DNA from: Nannocystis sp. RBIL2
GTDB lineage: Bacteria > Myxococcota_A > Polyangia > Nannocystales > Nannocystaceae
Assembly (NCBI RefSeq): GCF_026626745.1
Contig: NZ_JAPNJW010000002.1
Span: forward strand, 2,380,151 to 2,444,150
Direction: 5' to 3'
DNA: 64,000 bases
Positions 18,730-27,119 of this stretch are shown here, one piece after another. Every line of letters begins with the position of its first letter. The stretch's first letter is position 1. The notes under the pieces were generated by a model. That model was not told where the DNA came from, did no database searches, and saw nothing but the letters and a program-made list of their open reading frames with translations. Position numbers and translations under genes: made by a program.

Positions 18730-21273
18730 ATGCCGTCGCGCTCCCGCCCGAGCCCCAAGTCGCCCCGCCCCCGCTCCGACCGCGCCCCTCGTGGCGCGAC
18801 GGACGCGGGTGCGTCGACGTCCACCACCGTACGGCTGAGCCCGCCTGCCGCCGCGGCCGACCCGGTCGTGACCCGCCAGGTCTCCCCGCTCGGCCCCGAG
18901 CAGTGCACCGTCACCGTCCGCGAGGACGCGCTGCCCGAGGGTCCGTCCGAGCTCGTGCTCGACCTGCGGATCGCCCCGCAGAACCGCGCGGCCATGGCCC
19001 TCCGCCGCGGCCTCGCCGAGCGCGCCCCCGGCTTCAACGTCGCCGTCGTCGGCCGCCGCGGCACCGGCCGCACCTTCACCGCGGTCGCCCTCGCCCGCGA
19101 GGAGGCCCGGCGCCGCCCCGCCCCGCGCGACCTCGTCCTGCTCGTCAACCCTCGCTGGCCTTTGGAACCTGTCCCTGCGTTCCTGCCCGCAGGAGCAGGT
19201 CCGGCCTTCGTCCGCGCCATGGAGGAGCTGCACGCCCGCCTCGAGGCCGCCGTCCACGACGTGTTCGAGGGCCGCGTCCGCCACCGGCTGCAGGTCGAGA
19301 TCCACCGCGAGCAGAGCGCGGCCGAGCGCAAGATCCACGACCAGCTGAGCAAGATCGCCGCCGAGCACGGCCTCGGCCTGGTCGCCGGCGACGACGGCTT
19401 CGACTTCGTCCCGCTCGAGGACGAGGACGACGAGGACGAGGTCGCCAGCCCCGAAACCGCCCCCACGGGCGACCCCGCCAGCGACGCCGAGGACAGCGAG
19501 GCCGAGGCCGAGGCCCGGCTCAACCGCCAGGTGCTCGACGCGATCGAGGCCGTGCGCCCGCACGTCGAGGAGACCCAGCGCCAGCTGGCGCTGCTCGAGG
19601 CGGAGATCCAGCAGACCCTGCTGCAGCGCCAGCGCGCCGCCCTGCGCAACAACATCGCCGCCAGCTTCGCCGCGGTGCCCGAGCGCGCCTTGCCGACCGA
19701 TCAGGTGCGCAAGTACAGCCAGCGGCTGCACGAGCACCTGCAGCAGGTCTACCACCTCGAAGAGGGCCACCACCTGCCGCTGACGAGCGTGCCGCTGCCG
19801 CCCGGCCTGGTCGTGCCGACGCTGCTCGTCACCAGCCGCCCGGACGACGTCGCGCCGATCATCCACGCGCAGAACGTCACCCTCTCGGGCCTGTTCGGCC
19901 GCGTCGTCGCCGGTTCGAACGACAGCCGCTACCCCGAGCCCGGCACGATCCTCGCGGGCGACCTGCACCGCGCCAACGGCGGCTTTCTCATCATCGACGC
20001 CGAGGCGCTGGTCAAGCGCGAGGCCGTCTACGAGCACCTCAAGGCTTGCCTGCTCGCGCGCGCGATCCAGCCGCACGAGGAGGACGAGGGCCCGAGCCTG
20101 CGGATCCAGCCGGTCGAGCTCGACGTCAAGGTCGTGCTGGTCGCCGACCCCGACCTGATCCACCAGTTGCAGGAGCTCGACCCCGAGTTCAGCCGCCTGT
20201 TCAAGATCAGGGCCGACTTCGAGGACGACATGTCCTTCGAGGAAGGTCTGCGCGTGTACCCTGGCGTGGCCGCCTGGCTGGCCTCGAACCGCGGCCTGTC
20301 CCGCTGCTCGCGCAGCGCCGTCGCGTTCTTGATGCAGTACGGCGCCCGCTTGGCCGAGGACCAGCACCGCCTCACCACCAACCTCGGCCTGCTCAGCGAC
20401 CTCATCACCGAGGCCACCTCTCTGGCCAAGGACGCCGACGAGCTGACCGAGGAGCACCTGCGAGCCGCGTTCCGGCTGATGCAGGACCGTCAGGGGCAGA
20501 TGCGCGACCGCCTGCTCGACCTCCACCGCTACGGACTCATCCGCGTCGAGGTCTCGGGTCACAGCGTCGGCCAGATCAACGGCCTCGCCGTCGTCAGCGA
20601 CGGCTTCCAGTCGGTCGGCCGCCCCAGCCGCGTCACCGCGGTCACCTACGCCGGCAGCCACGGCCCGCTCAACATCGAGCGCGAGGTCGAGATGTCGGGC
20701 CCGATCCACAGCAAGGGCGTGCTGATCCTGAGCGGCTACCTGCACGACCGCTTCGCCCGCGACTTCCCGCTCAGCTTCGGCGCCTCGGTGGTGTTCGAGC
20801 AGACCTACACCCCGATCGAGGGCGACTCGGCCTCCACCGCCGAGCTGTTCGCCATCCTGTCGAGCCTGTCGGGCCTGCCCGCGCGCCAGGACATCGGCGT
20901 CACCGGCAGCGTCGACCAGCGCGGCCGCGTCCTCCCGGTCGGCGGCGTCAACGAGAAGATCGAGGGCTTCTTCGAGGTCTGCCGCGCCCACGCCCTGACC
21001 GGCACCCAGGGCGTCGTCATCCCCGAGAGCAACGTCCGCAACCTCGTGCTCGGCGAGGACGTGCTCGAGGCGATCGCCCAGGGCCGCTTCTTCATCTGGC
21101 CGATCAGCACCGTGGAGGAGGGCGTCGAGCTCATCCTCGGCGAACCCGCCGGCACCCCGACCGAGCCCGACGACGACGCCGCCGCCTTCCGCTACCCCGA
21201 GCGCACCGTCTACGGCCGCGTCGAGCGGCGAATCGCCCGCCTGCGCCGGCTCGCCACCCCACCGCGCGGCTGA
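18730..21273 (+). CDS. Lon-like ATP-dependent protease (LonB/AAA_32 type)
   Basis: 847 residues. The C-terminal protease domain (about 590-800) has the Ser-Lys dyad of Lon: S700 in EGDSAS and K743 in GVNEKIEG, 43 residues apart as in classical Lon. The N-terminal half carries an AAA-type module of the LonB/AAA_32 kind with a long coiled-coil insertion (about 155-330, partly very acidic). The P-loop reads GRRGTGRT (108-115), with Arg where Lys is expected. Walker-B-like hydrophobic strands occur at GGFLIIDAEAL. It probably degrades or remodels proteins in the cytoplasm and follows the histone-like gene by one base. A short segment near 19158-19203 (WPLEPVPAFLPAGAG) looks like a decayed RCATGY element. 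Confidence 0.88.
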   Translation: MPSRSRPSPKSPRPRSDRAPRGATDAGASTSTTVRLSPPAAAADPVVTRQVSPLGPEQCTVTVREDALPEGPSELVLDLRIAPQNRAAMALRRGLAERAPGFNVAVVGRRGTGRTFTAVALAREEARRRPAPRDLVLLVNPRWPLEPVPAFLPAGAGPAFVRAMEELHARLEAAVHDVFEGRVRHRLQVEIHREQSAAERKIHDQLSKIAAEHGLGLVAGDDGFDFVPLEDEDDEDEVASPETAPTGDPASDAEDSEAEAEARLNRQVLDAIEAVRPHVEETQRQLALLEAEIQQTLLQRQRAALRNNIAASFAAVPERALPTDQVRKYSQRLHEHLQQVYHLEEGHHLPLTSVPLPPGLVVPTLLVTSRPDDVAPIIHAQNVTLSGLFGRVVAGSNDSRYPEPGTILAGDLHRANGGFLIIDAEALVKREAVYEHLKACLLARAIQPHEEDEGPSLRIQPVELDVKVVLVADPDLIHQLQELDPEFSRLFKIRADFEDDMSFEEGLRVYPGVAAWLASNRGLSRCSRSAVAFLMQYGARLAEDQHRLTTNLGLLSDLITEATSLAKDADELTEEHLRAAFRLMQDRQGQMRDRLLDLHRYGLIRVEVSGHSVGQINGLAVVSDGFQSVGRPSRVTAVTYAGSHGPLNIEREVEMSGPIHSKGVLILSGYLHDRFARDFPLSFGASVVFEQTYTPIEGDSASTAELFAILSSLSGLPARQDIGVTGSVDQRGRVLPVGGVNEKIEGFFEVCRAHALTGTQGVVIPESNVRNLVLGEDVLEAIAQGRFFIWPISTVEEGVELILGEPAGTPTEPDDDAAAFRYPERTVYGRVERRIARLRRLATPPRG

Positions 21274-21855
21274 GCGCCGGGGCCCCGAGCGCAGCGACGA
21301 CGAGCCCGCACGCCGGGGCTCGTCGGCCTTCGCTCGCGCGAGCTCCTGTCCCAAAGGACATTCAACTCGAGCCGTTCGCCTCCCCCGCCGCGATCCCGTT
21401 GCTGCCGTCAGGATGTCGGCTTGAGCCGTTCGGCTGATTCAAGTCGATCTGCACAAGGGAGCGAGCAGGACTCGTCACGCTCACTTGGTAGCGGATCAAG
21501 TCATCCACTGCCGGTCCGCAGGCCTCGGTCCGCGCGACACGTGCTGCGAGGGCTTCGACGGAGCCTGCAACGAATCGTGGCACCGCGAAAGGCCGCTGGT
21601 ACTCATACGAGTCGATCCTCGACAATGGCCATAGTGCACGCTCCGTCAGCGCACGCCCCGGCCCCCCGCGACCATGACGCACACCTTACATATCGACAGT
21701 CTCCCGGCGCCCCCGCCGTGCGCGCCCGATCCCCCAATCTGCCGCCGCGCAGCAGCGCCCGCGCCCCGGCGAATCCGCGGACCAGAGCGGCGTTGCGCTC
21801 GTCTCGGGCGAACTCGCCCGCGAACTGCGGCCCGGCCGTGCTACCCTGCGCTGTC
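21274..21855. other. gene-poor region before the type VI module
   Basis: 582 bases. It holds one weak RCATGY half-site (21350-21362), two GAGCCGTTCG direct repeats (near 21370 and 21423) and a possible minus-strand reading frame listed separately. The promoter for the type VI cargo genes should lie near the right end, but I see no clear motif. Confidence 0.5.
21362..21682 (-). pseudogene. possible small gene or gene fragment
   Basis: An open frame of 106 codons whose middle part (IDSYEYQRPFAVPRFVAGSV, then ALAARVARTEACGPAVDDLI) reads like real protein rather than a shadow frame. Its C-terminus (NQPNGSSRHPDGSNGIAAG) is low complexity and built on a short DNA repeat. No family recognised and no signal peptide. 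It may be the remains of a gene displaced when the type VI module next door was installed, or a small hypothetical gene. Weak support. Confidence 0.3.
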
Positions 21856-22857
21856 ATGTGGGCTCTGGACAATCGCACCAGCTACGCTGCGGCCCGCAAC
21901 TGGGCGCGCGACAAGGAGGGAGTGCATTGGTGGATCGTCGCCGTCAAGGCCAGCTTCGACGTCGACCTGCAGGGCCGCGCCGTCCTGTCCGACGTGCAGC
22001 CTCCGCCCGTGCTCGCCCCCGAGTACTTCGGCGACCCGGGTGCGTCGAGCCTGCGCCTCGACTCCGACCTCCTGGCGCCCAAGCCCGGCGTCGACGTCCT
22101 GGCGATCGCCCACGCCCACGCCCCCGGCGGCCGGCCGGCGACCACCGTCCCCGTCAGCCTGCGCGTCGGCGCGCTGTTCAAGCGGTTGCTGGTCCACGGC
22201 GAGCGCACCTACGATTCGCTCGGCGTCGGCCTGTCCGCCCCCGAACGATTCACCACACACCCCATTCGCTACGAATACGCGTTCGGTGGCTTCGACACCG
22301 CCGACCCCGATCCCGCGCGGCAGCGGATGGACGATCGCAACCCGATCGGCCGCGGCTTCGTGCGCCGATCGCTGACGCGCGCCGGCCAGCCCGCGCACCA
22401 GGTCGAGTATCCCGACGGCGACCCCGAAGCCCGCGGCCCGGCCGGCTTCGGCCCCGTCGACCCGTCCTGGTCGCCCCGGCGCGAGCTCGCCGGCACCTAC
22501 GACGCCCGCTGGGAGCAGACCCGACGCCCGCTCCTGCCCGCCGACTACGACCCTGAGTTCGCCATGAGCGCCCCCGCCGACCAGCGCGCGCACGGGCCCG
22601 TCCTCGGCGAACGCGTCGAGCTGCTCAACATGACCCCCGAAGGCCTCCTCCGCGTCGACATCCCGCGCATCGCCCTCGGCTTCACCACCCGCTTCGGCGC
22701 GCGCCGGCAGGAGCAGCCCTCGCAATTGACCGCGCTGATCCTCGAGCCGGAGGAGCGACGCCTCTCGCTCGTGTGGCAGAGCTGCCTGCGCGTGACGGCC
22801 CTCGACGCCGACTACCTCGACGTCACGGAGATCCGCGAACAACGAGGTGCCGCGTGA
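21856..22857 (+). CDS. DUF2169 protein (type VI cargo adaptor family)
   Basis: 333 residues matching DUF2169: MWALDNRTSYAAARNWARDK at the start, WWIVAVKASFDVD, YDSLGVGLSAPERFTTHPIR, YEYAFGG and QMDDRNPIGRGF-like signatures. In other bacteria DUF2169 proteins sit beside PAAR or VgrG genes and act as adaptors that load effectors on the type VI secretion spike. Here it opens a four-gene module with a ketosynthase-fold protein, a PAAR-like toxin and a SUKH immunity protein. No signal peptide, so cytoplasmic. Its stop codon lies in a 20-base sequence that is repeated at the start of the next gene. Confidence 0.88.
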   Translation: MWALDNRTSYAAARNWARDKEGVHWWIVAVKASFDVDLQGRAVLSDVQPPPVLAPEYFGDPGASSLRLDSDLLAPKPGVDVLAIAHAHAPGGRPATTVPVSLRVGALFKRLLVHGERTYDSLGVGLSAPERFTTHPIRYEYAFGGFDTADPDPARQRMDDRNPIGRGFVRRSLTRAGQPAHQVEYPDGDPEARGPAGFGPVDPSWSPRRELAGTYDARWEQTRRPLLPADYDPEFAMSAPADQRAHGPVLGERVELLNMTPEGLLRVDIPRIALGFTTRFGARRQEQPSQLTALILEPEERRLSLVWQSCLRVTALDADYLDVTEIREQRGAA

Positions 22858-22862
22858 ACCCC
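22843..22862. repeat. 20-base junction repeat, copy 1
   Basis: CGAGGTGCCGCGTGAACCCC spans the stop codon (TGA) of the DUF2169 gene and is repeated exactly at 22932-22951, 89 bases on. Confidence 0.9.
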
Positions 22863-22931
22863 ATCGGCACTCTCCGCACGCGCTCCAACCTCGTGACAGG
22901 CCCGTCGCCCCTCATGAGCCATTCTCCCCAC

Positions 22932-22951
22932 CGAGGTGCCGCGTGAACCCC
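22932..22951. repeat. 20-base junction repeat, copy 2
   Basis: Exact copy of 22843-22862; here the same GTGA provides the GTG start of the ketosynthase-fold gene. It suggests that the two genes once overlapped by GTGA and that the junction was then duplicated. Confidence 0.9.
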
Positions 22952-23986
22952 CGCCTCGAGATCGTCGCCATCGGCGCCCGCACCCCCGTCGGACACGACG
23001 CAGTCAGCAGCGCCGCCGCGGTGCGGGCCGGCATCGCCCGCTGCAGCGAATATCCGTTCGCCACCCCCGACGGCGCCCCGCTGATCGCCGCCGCCGACCC
23101 GCGCATCGACCCCCTGCTCGAGGGCAACGCCCGCCTCGAACCGCTCCTCGCCAGCGCGCTCGCGGAGGCTGCCCGCTCGCTCGCCGCGGGCCTCTCGCAC
23201 CAGGGCCACCACCACCTCCTGCTCGCCCTGCCCGAGGCCCGCCCCGGCTTCGGCAAGCGCGAGGCCGGCGAGCTCCTCGGCCTCGCCCTCGCCTGCATGC
23301 GGCGCGCGGGCCTCCAGGCAGAGGTCCGGGTCGCCGGCCACGGCCACGCCGGCGCCGTCCAGGCCGTCGAGCAGGCCGCCCGCCTCGTCGCCGACGAGCC
23401 CGACGCCCTGTGCTGGGTCGCCGGCGTCGACAGCTGGCTGCACGCCGACACCCTGCTGTGGCTGGAGGACCAGCGCCGCTGCGCCCAGCCCGGCGTGCGC
23501 AGCGGCTTCATCCCCGGCGAGGCGGCCGGATGCATCGTCCTCGCCCACCCCGACCTGCGCCGACGCCTGCGCCTCCCCGCCCTCGCCGTCGTGCGCGGCG
23601 TCCACACGGCCCGCGAGGCCCACCTCCGCACCAGCGACACCGGCACCTTCGGCGAGGGCATGAGCGACGCGGTCGCCGGCGCCGCCCGCGTCCTGCGCCT
23701 GCCCGACGAGCAGGTCGACGCCCACTACAACGACATCAACGGCGAGCGCTACCGCAGCGAGGAATGGGGCTTCGTCGCCATGCGCACCGCCGGAGTGTGG
23801 AAGTCATTGAAATACGAGGCCCCCGCCGATCGCTGGGGCGACGTCGGCGCCGCCTTCGTCCCGCTCGGCGCCATCCTCGGGGTGCAGTCGTTCCGTCGCG
23901 CCTACGCCCCCGGCCCGCGCGCGATGATCACCGCCGGCTCCGACGCCGGCCTCCGCGGCGCCCTGCTCCTGCAACGACCGACCTGA
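22943..23986 (+). CDS. ketosynthase/thiolase-fold protein in type VI module
   Basis: 347 residues from a GTG. The sequence follows the thiolase fold: LEIVAIGARTPVGHDAVSSA at the start, a helix after VAGHGHAGAVQAVEQAARLV, the strand ALCWVAGVDSWL, and a C-terminal GDVGAAFVPLGAI. In active ketosynthases the nucleophilic Cys sits before that helix (ACSSS); here the aligned region reads GHGHAG, so the Cys seems to be absent and the protein is probably not a condensing enzyme. Thiolase-like proteins of unknown role do occur next to DUF2169/PAAR genes, where an adaptor or chaperone role is plausible. The longer frame starting at 22847 has no supporting homology. Confidence 0.78.
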   Translation: MNPRLEIVAIGARTPVGHDAVSSAAAVRAGIARCSEYPFATPDGAPLIAAADPRIDPLLEGNARLEPLLASALAEAARSLAAGLSHQGHHHLLLALPEARPGFGKREAGELLGLALACMRRAGLQAEVRVAGHGHAGAVQAVEQAARLVADEPDALCWVAGVDSWLHADTLLWLEDQRRCAQPGVRSGFIPGEAAGCIVLAHPDLRRRLRLPALAVVRGVHTAREAHLRTSDTGTFGEGMSDAVAGAARVLRLPDEQVDAHYNDINGERYRSEEWGFVAMRTAGVWKSLKYEAPADRWGDVGAAFVPLGAILGVQSFRRAYAPGPRAMITAGSDAGLRGALLLQRPT

Positions 23987-24006
23987 GGCGCCGCGAGGTC
24001 TTCACG

Positions 24007-25170
24007 ATGTCCAGCATCTCCGTCAACCCGCCGAAGACCCCAGTCACCACCGGCAGCAACGGCATCGCCGCCGCCACCGTGCCCAACGTGTGCAAGATGC
24101 CCGGCCCGCCGGCCCCGTTCGTCCCCACGCCGCTGCCCAACATCGCCAAGTCGAGCAACTCGCCGAAAGGCTTCTCGAAGAACGTGACCTTCGACGGCTA
24201 CAAGGTCGCCATCAAGGGCGCCACCTTCACCTCCATCGGCGACATCGCCAGCAAGGCCACCGGCGGCGGCATCGTCTCCGCCAACGTCGAGGGCCCCGCC
24301 CGCTTCGTCGGCCCCGGGTCGATGGACGTCAAGGTCGAGGGCAAGAACGTCCACCTGCTCAGCGACCCGATGCTCAACAACTGCGGCCCGAGCGGCAGCC
24401 CCCCGAACGCCGCGACGCTGCTCGGCCTCGTGCAATCCCCCGGCCTCGTGGCGCTCGTCGGCGACGAACAGTGCGCCCTGTGCCACAAGGCCCACGGCGA
24501 CAAGGCGCGGCTCGAAGAGACCGCCGACACCAAGGCCGACGCGAGCACCTTTCAGGCCGCCGCCAGAACCGCACGGGCGAAAAAGAAGAAGGTGCCTGGC
24601 GTCATGCTCGGCGTCGTCCGCTGCCCGGACGGCCAGGTCTACGCGGCCAACTCCGGCCGTCAGAACGCGGCTCTTCAGGCCGAACTGCCGGGCGCATGGC
24701 ACGTCCCACCGACCGAGCGATGGATGAATTTTCGTCAGCTCATCTCCTCGGAGAGGCTTCGCAAGTTCGATCGGGCGTGGCGCAGGATGGCGCACCGCAA
24801 CGTCGAGTGGAACGCCCGACGGGTCAATGAAGGCTGGGAGGGCGGCGCTGGCGAACCCTACTACCCGCCCGGTTCGTGCGCCGCCCAGCAGGCCGTGGTG
24901 CTCGCATTGCTGCATGGCGCCCGGCCCGTCGGTCTCACCGAACGATGGTCTGCGGCCAATCCGAACGCCAAGGTCTTCGTCCACTTTCGCACCAGCCTGA
25001 AGGGCAATCCAAAACAGGGCTGGTTCGGCGGGGAGCAGGCCGTGCCTCCGTGCGGCACCTGCCAGGTCATGTTGACCATGCTGCTCTGCCCCGAGGAGCA
25101 GCCGCCACGCTGCGAACATCAATCGCCTGGAGCCGGAGCGTGTCGATGCACCCCCGCGAAGAGGAAATAG
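24007..25170 (+). CDS. PAAR-like (DUF4150) protein with deaminase-like toxin domain
   Basis: 387 residues. Residues about 18-140 resemble DUF4150, a PAAR-like domain that caps the type VI spike (VPNVCKMPGPPAPFVPTPLP and the GGGIVSANVEG region). The C-terminal half looks like a polymorphic-toxin deaminase: strands VMLGVVRCPDGQVYAANSG, then SCAAQQAV (C291) and PCGTC (C349, C352) as zinc ligands. In active deaminases a Glu follows the first ligand (CAE or HAE); here it reads CAA, so activity may be altered or the motif misaligned. A CxxCH (CALCH) occurs in the linker. The stop overlaps the SUKH gene by 25 bases, the usual toxin-immunity arrangement. Likely an antibacterial effector acting on nucleic acid bases. 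Confidence 0.78.
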   Translation: MSSISVNPPKTPVTTGSNGIAAATVPNVCKMPGPPAPFVPTPLPNIAKSSNSPKGFSKNVTFDGYKVAIKGATFTSIGDIASKATGGGIVSANVEGPARFVGPGSMDVKVEGKNVHLLSDPMLNNCGPSGSPPNAATLLGLVQSPGLVALVGDEQCALCHKAHGDKARLEETADTKADASTFQAAARTARAKKKKVPGVMLGVVRCPDGQVYAANSGRQNAALQAELPGAWHVPPTERWMNFRQLISSERLRKFDRAWRRMAHRNVEWNARRVNEGWEGGAGEPYYPPGSCAAQQAVVLALLHGARPVGLTERWSAANPNAKVFVHFRTSLKGNPKQGWFGGEQAVPPCGTCQVMLTMLLCPEEQPPRCEHQSPGAGACRCTPAKRK

Positions 25171-25880
25171 AGCGCCTGATCGCGCGCCTCGTGCCTGACG
25201 CTCCCCAGAGCTGGATCGGCGCCACCCCGGAGGACATCGCCACCATCGAGGCGAACGCCGGGCGCCCGCTGCCGCCGTTCTATCTGTGGTTTCTGACCCG
25301 GATGGGGCGGCACATGGGCGCCCTCGATTACGTCACCCTCGACTTCTCGGTGGAGCGGATCTTGTTGTGTTACCGCGAAGAGCTCGAGGAGCCCGACCCG
25401 CGGTACCTCCTGATCGGCTATCAGAGCGACCCCATCGTGCCGATGCACCTCTGGTACGACCTCGATCGGCCGAGCCGCGGCGACGCGCTCGTCGTGAGCC
25501 GGGCCATCGGCGACGACCTCGTCCAGCACGACTTCGAGACCTTGCGCGAGATGCTCGCGTACAAGCTCATGCTGAACTACAGGCTGCCGGTCCTGCGAGC
25601 GCGCTGCCGGGGAGAGATCAGCACCGACGGCTCCGACGTGCGCGCGCGCCTCGAGCGGGCGATCGACGGCTTGCGCTTCGAACAGCCCGTCCCCACCGGT
25701 CCCTGTTGCGGGCTCTTCGATCGCCCGGACGCGGCCCTGGTCTGTCGCTCGAGCCCCGACGGCGGCGACGACGACGTCCTGTTCTTCAGCCTCGGCGCCG
25801 ACAGCCCGGGCGCGCTGCGGCGGCTCCTCGGCGTCATCACCAGGAAGACTGGTTTGCACGCCGAGATCGACAACACCTGA
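25146..25880 (+). CDS. SUKH (SMI1/KNR4) family immunity protein
   Basis: 244 residues. The N-terminal part carries the SMI1/KNR4 signature (SWIGATPEDIATIEANAG, LPPFYLWFLTRMG). SUKH proteins are the commonest immunity partners of nuclease and deaminase toxins and neutralise them by direct binding. It overlaps the toxin gene by 25 bases, so translation is probably coupled and the host is always protected. The C-terminal 90 residues have two close Cys (GPCCGLF) and no recognised fold. A GTG six bases upstream is an alternative start. Confidence 0.85.
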   Translation: MHPREEEIERLIARLVPDAPQSWIGATPEDIATIEANAGRPLPPFYLWFLTRMGRHMGALDYVTLDFSVERILLCYREELEEPDPRYLLIGYQSDPIVPMHLWYDLDRPSRGDALVVSRAIGDDLVQHDFETLREMLAYKLMLNYRLPVLRARCRGEISTDGSDVRARLERAIDGLRFEQPVPTGPCCGLFDRPDAALVCRSSPDGGDDDVLFFSLGADSPGALRRLLGVITRKTGLHAEIDNT

Positions 25881-25889
25881 GCTCTCGCC

Positions 25890-27119
25890 TCACGCCGCGC
25901 GTCGCGCGAAGCGCAGCGGCAGCGACCTGAGCCCGCGCAGGCTCGAGTGATCGTTCCACGCCGGCCTCGCGTCCACGCGCGCGAACGCCGGCAGGCGGCG
26001 GATCAGCTCCGTGAACGCGATCCGGCCCTCCAGGCGGGACAGCGGCGCTCCCACGCAGAAGTGAATGCCCTGACCGAAGCCGAGGTGGCCGCGGGTGTCG
26101 CGGTGGATGTCGAAGCGATCGGGCTCGGGGAACTGCGCCGGATCGCGGTTGGCCGCGCCCAGCAGCAGCACCACCACCTCTCCCGCGGCGATCTGCGTCC
26201 CGGCCACCTCGACCTCGGCAGTCGTGCGGCGGAACAGCATCGTCGCCGGCCCGTCGTAGCGCAGCACCTCCTCGATGAAGTTCGGCACCAGCCCCGGGTC
26301 GGCGCGCAGCTCTGCCAGCGCGTCGGGGTGCTCGAGCAGCAGGTGCGTCCCCGTGGCGATCAGGTTGGTCGTCGTCTCGTTGCCCGCGACCAGCAGCAGC
26401 AACACCATCCCCAGCACCTCCTCGGCGGTGAGCGCCCCCTCCTCGCTCTCGGCGCGGACCAACTGGCTGATCAGGTCGTCGCGGGGCGACTCGCGCCGCG
26501 CCGCGATCATCGCCTGCATGTGCGCATAGAACTCGCGCCGGCTCGCCACCAGCCGCACCGACTCGTTCGCCGATCCTCGCCGCTCGCGCGCCAGGCGGCT
26601 CAGCGCGATCAGGTCGTCGCTCCAGCGCTTGAAGTCGGCCCCGCGCGCCGGGTCCACCCCGAGCATCTCCGCGATCACCGTCACCGGCAGCGGGATCGCC
26701 AGGTCCTCGACCACGTCGAACGTCTCGTGCTGCAAGATCGCCGCGATCAACCGGCTGGCGATCTGCTGCACCCGCCCCTCGAGCTGCGTCATCGCCCGCG
26801 GCGTGAACGCGGCGCTGACCAGCTTGCGCAGCCGCGTGTGCTCGGGCGGGTCCGAGTTGAACATGCTGGGCCCGCGCATGCGGTCGAGCTCTCGCCAGGT
26901 GCGCTCGTCGATGTGCGGCGGCCGCAGCCGATCGAGCCCGGTGTCCGACGAGAACAGGTCCGGGCGCCGCAAGATCTTGGCCACGTCGGCGTAGCGGGTC
27001 ACTGCCCACCATTCGTAGCGCTCGAGGCGGTGCACCGCCGCCGCTCCTCGCAGGCGAGCGAGCAGCGGGTGCGGATCGATCGCCGTCTCCGGCGAGAACA
27101 GGGCCGTCGAGATGTCCAT
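25890..27119 (-). CDS. cytochrome P450 (first of two)
   Basis: 409 residues, a full-length bacterial class I P450. Oxygen-binding I-helix AGNETTT, ExxR helix (EEVLRYDG) and heme loop HLGFGQGIHFCVGAP with the axial ligand Cys355. The start gives MDISTALFSPE, preceded by GGAG about 8 bases upstream. It needs a ferredoxin or similar donor, and none is encoded nearby. With the second P450 and the FAD oxidase it may oxidise one small molecule, such as a secondary metabolite, lipid or xenobiotic. Substrate unknown. The gap to the second P450 gene carries two RCATGY hairpins, so the genes may be transcribed separately. Confidence 0.93.
   Translation of the reverse strand: MDISTALFSPETAIDPHPLLARLRGAAAVHRLERYEWWAVTRYADVAKILRRPDLFSSDTGLDRLRPPHIDERTWRELDRMRGPSMFNSDPPEHTRLRKLVSAAFTPRAMTQLEGRVQQIASRLIAAILQHETFDVVEDLAIPLPVTVIAEMLGVDPARGADFKRWSDDLIALSRLARERRGSANESVRLVASRREFYAHMQAMIAARRESPRDDLISQLVRAESEEGALTAEEVLGMVLLLLVAGNETTTNLIATGTHLLLEHPDALAELRADPGLVPNFIEEVLRYDGPATMLFRRTTAEVEVAGTQIAAGEVVVLLLGAANRDPAQFPEPDRFDIHRDTRGHLGFGQGIHFCVGAPLSRLEGRIAFTELIRRLPAFARVDARPAWNDHSSLRGLRSLPLRFARRAA

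Noticed and set aside
17487..19655. Minus-strand frame of 722 codons with Ser-rich start
   Set aside because: Antisense to the Lys-rich tail and Lon-like gene; Ser/Leu bias results from reading the Lys/Ala codons backwards.
20226..20245. GACATGTCCTTCGAGG inside the Lon-like gene
   Set aside because: Encodes DDMSFEEG, which fits the normal family sequence at this place; the match to the repeat is probably chance.
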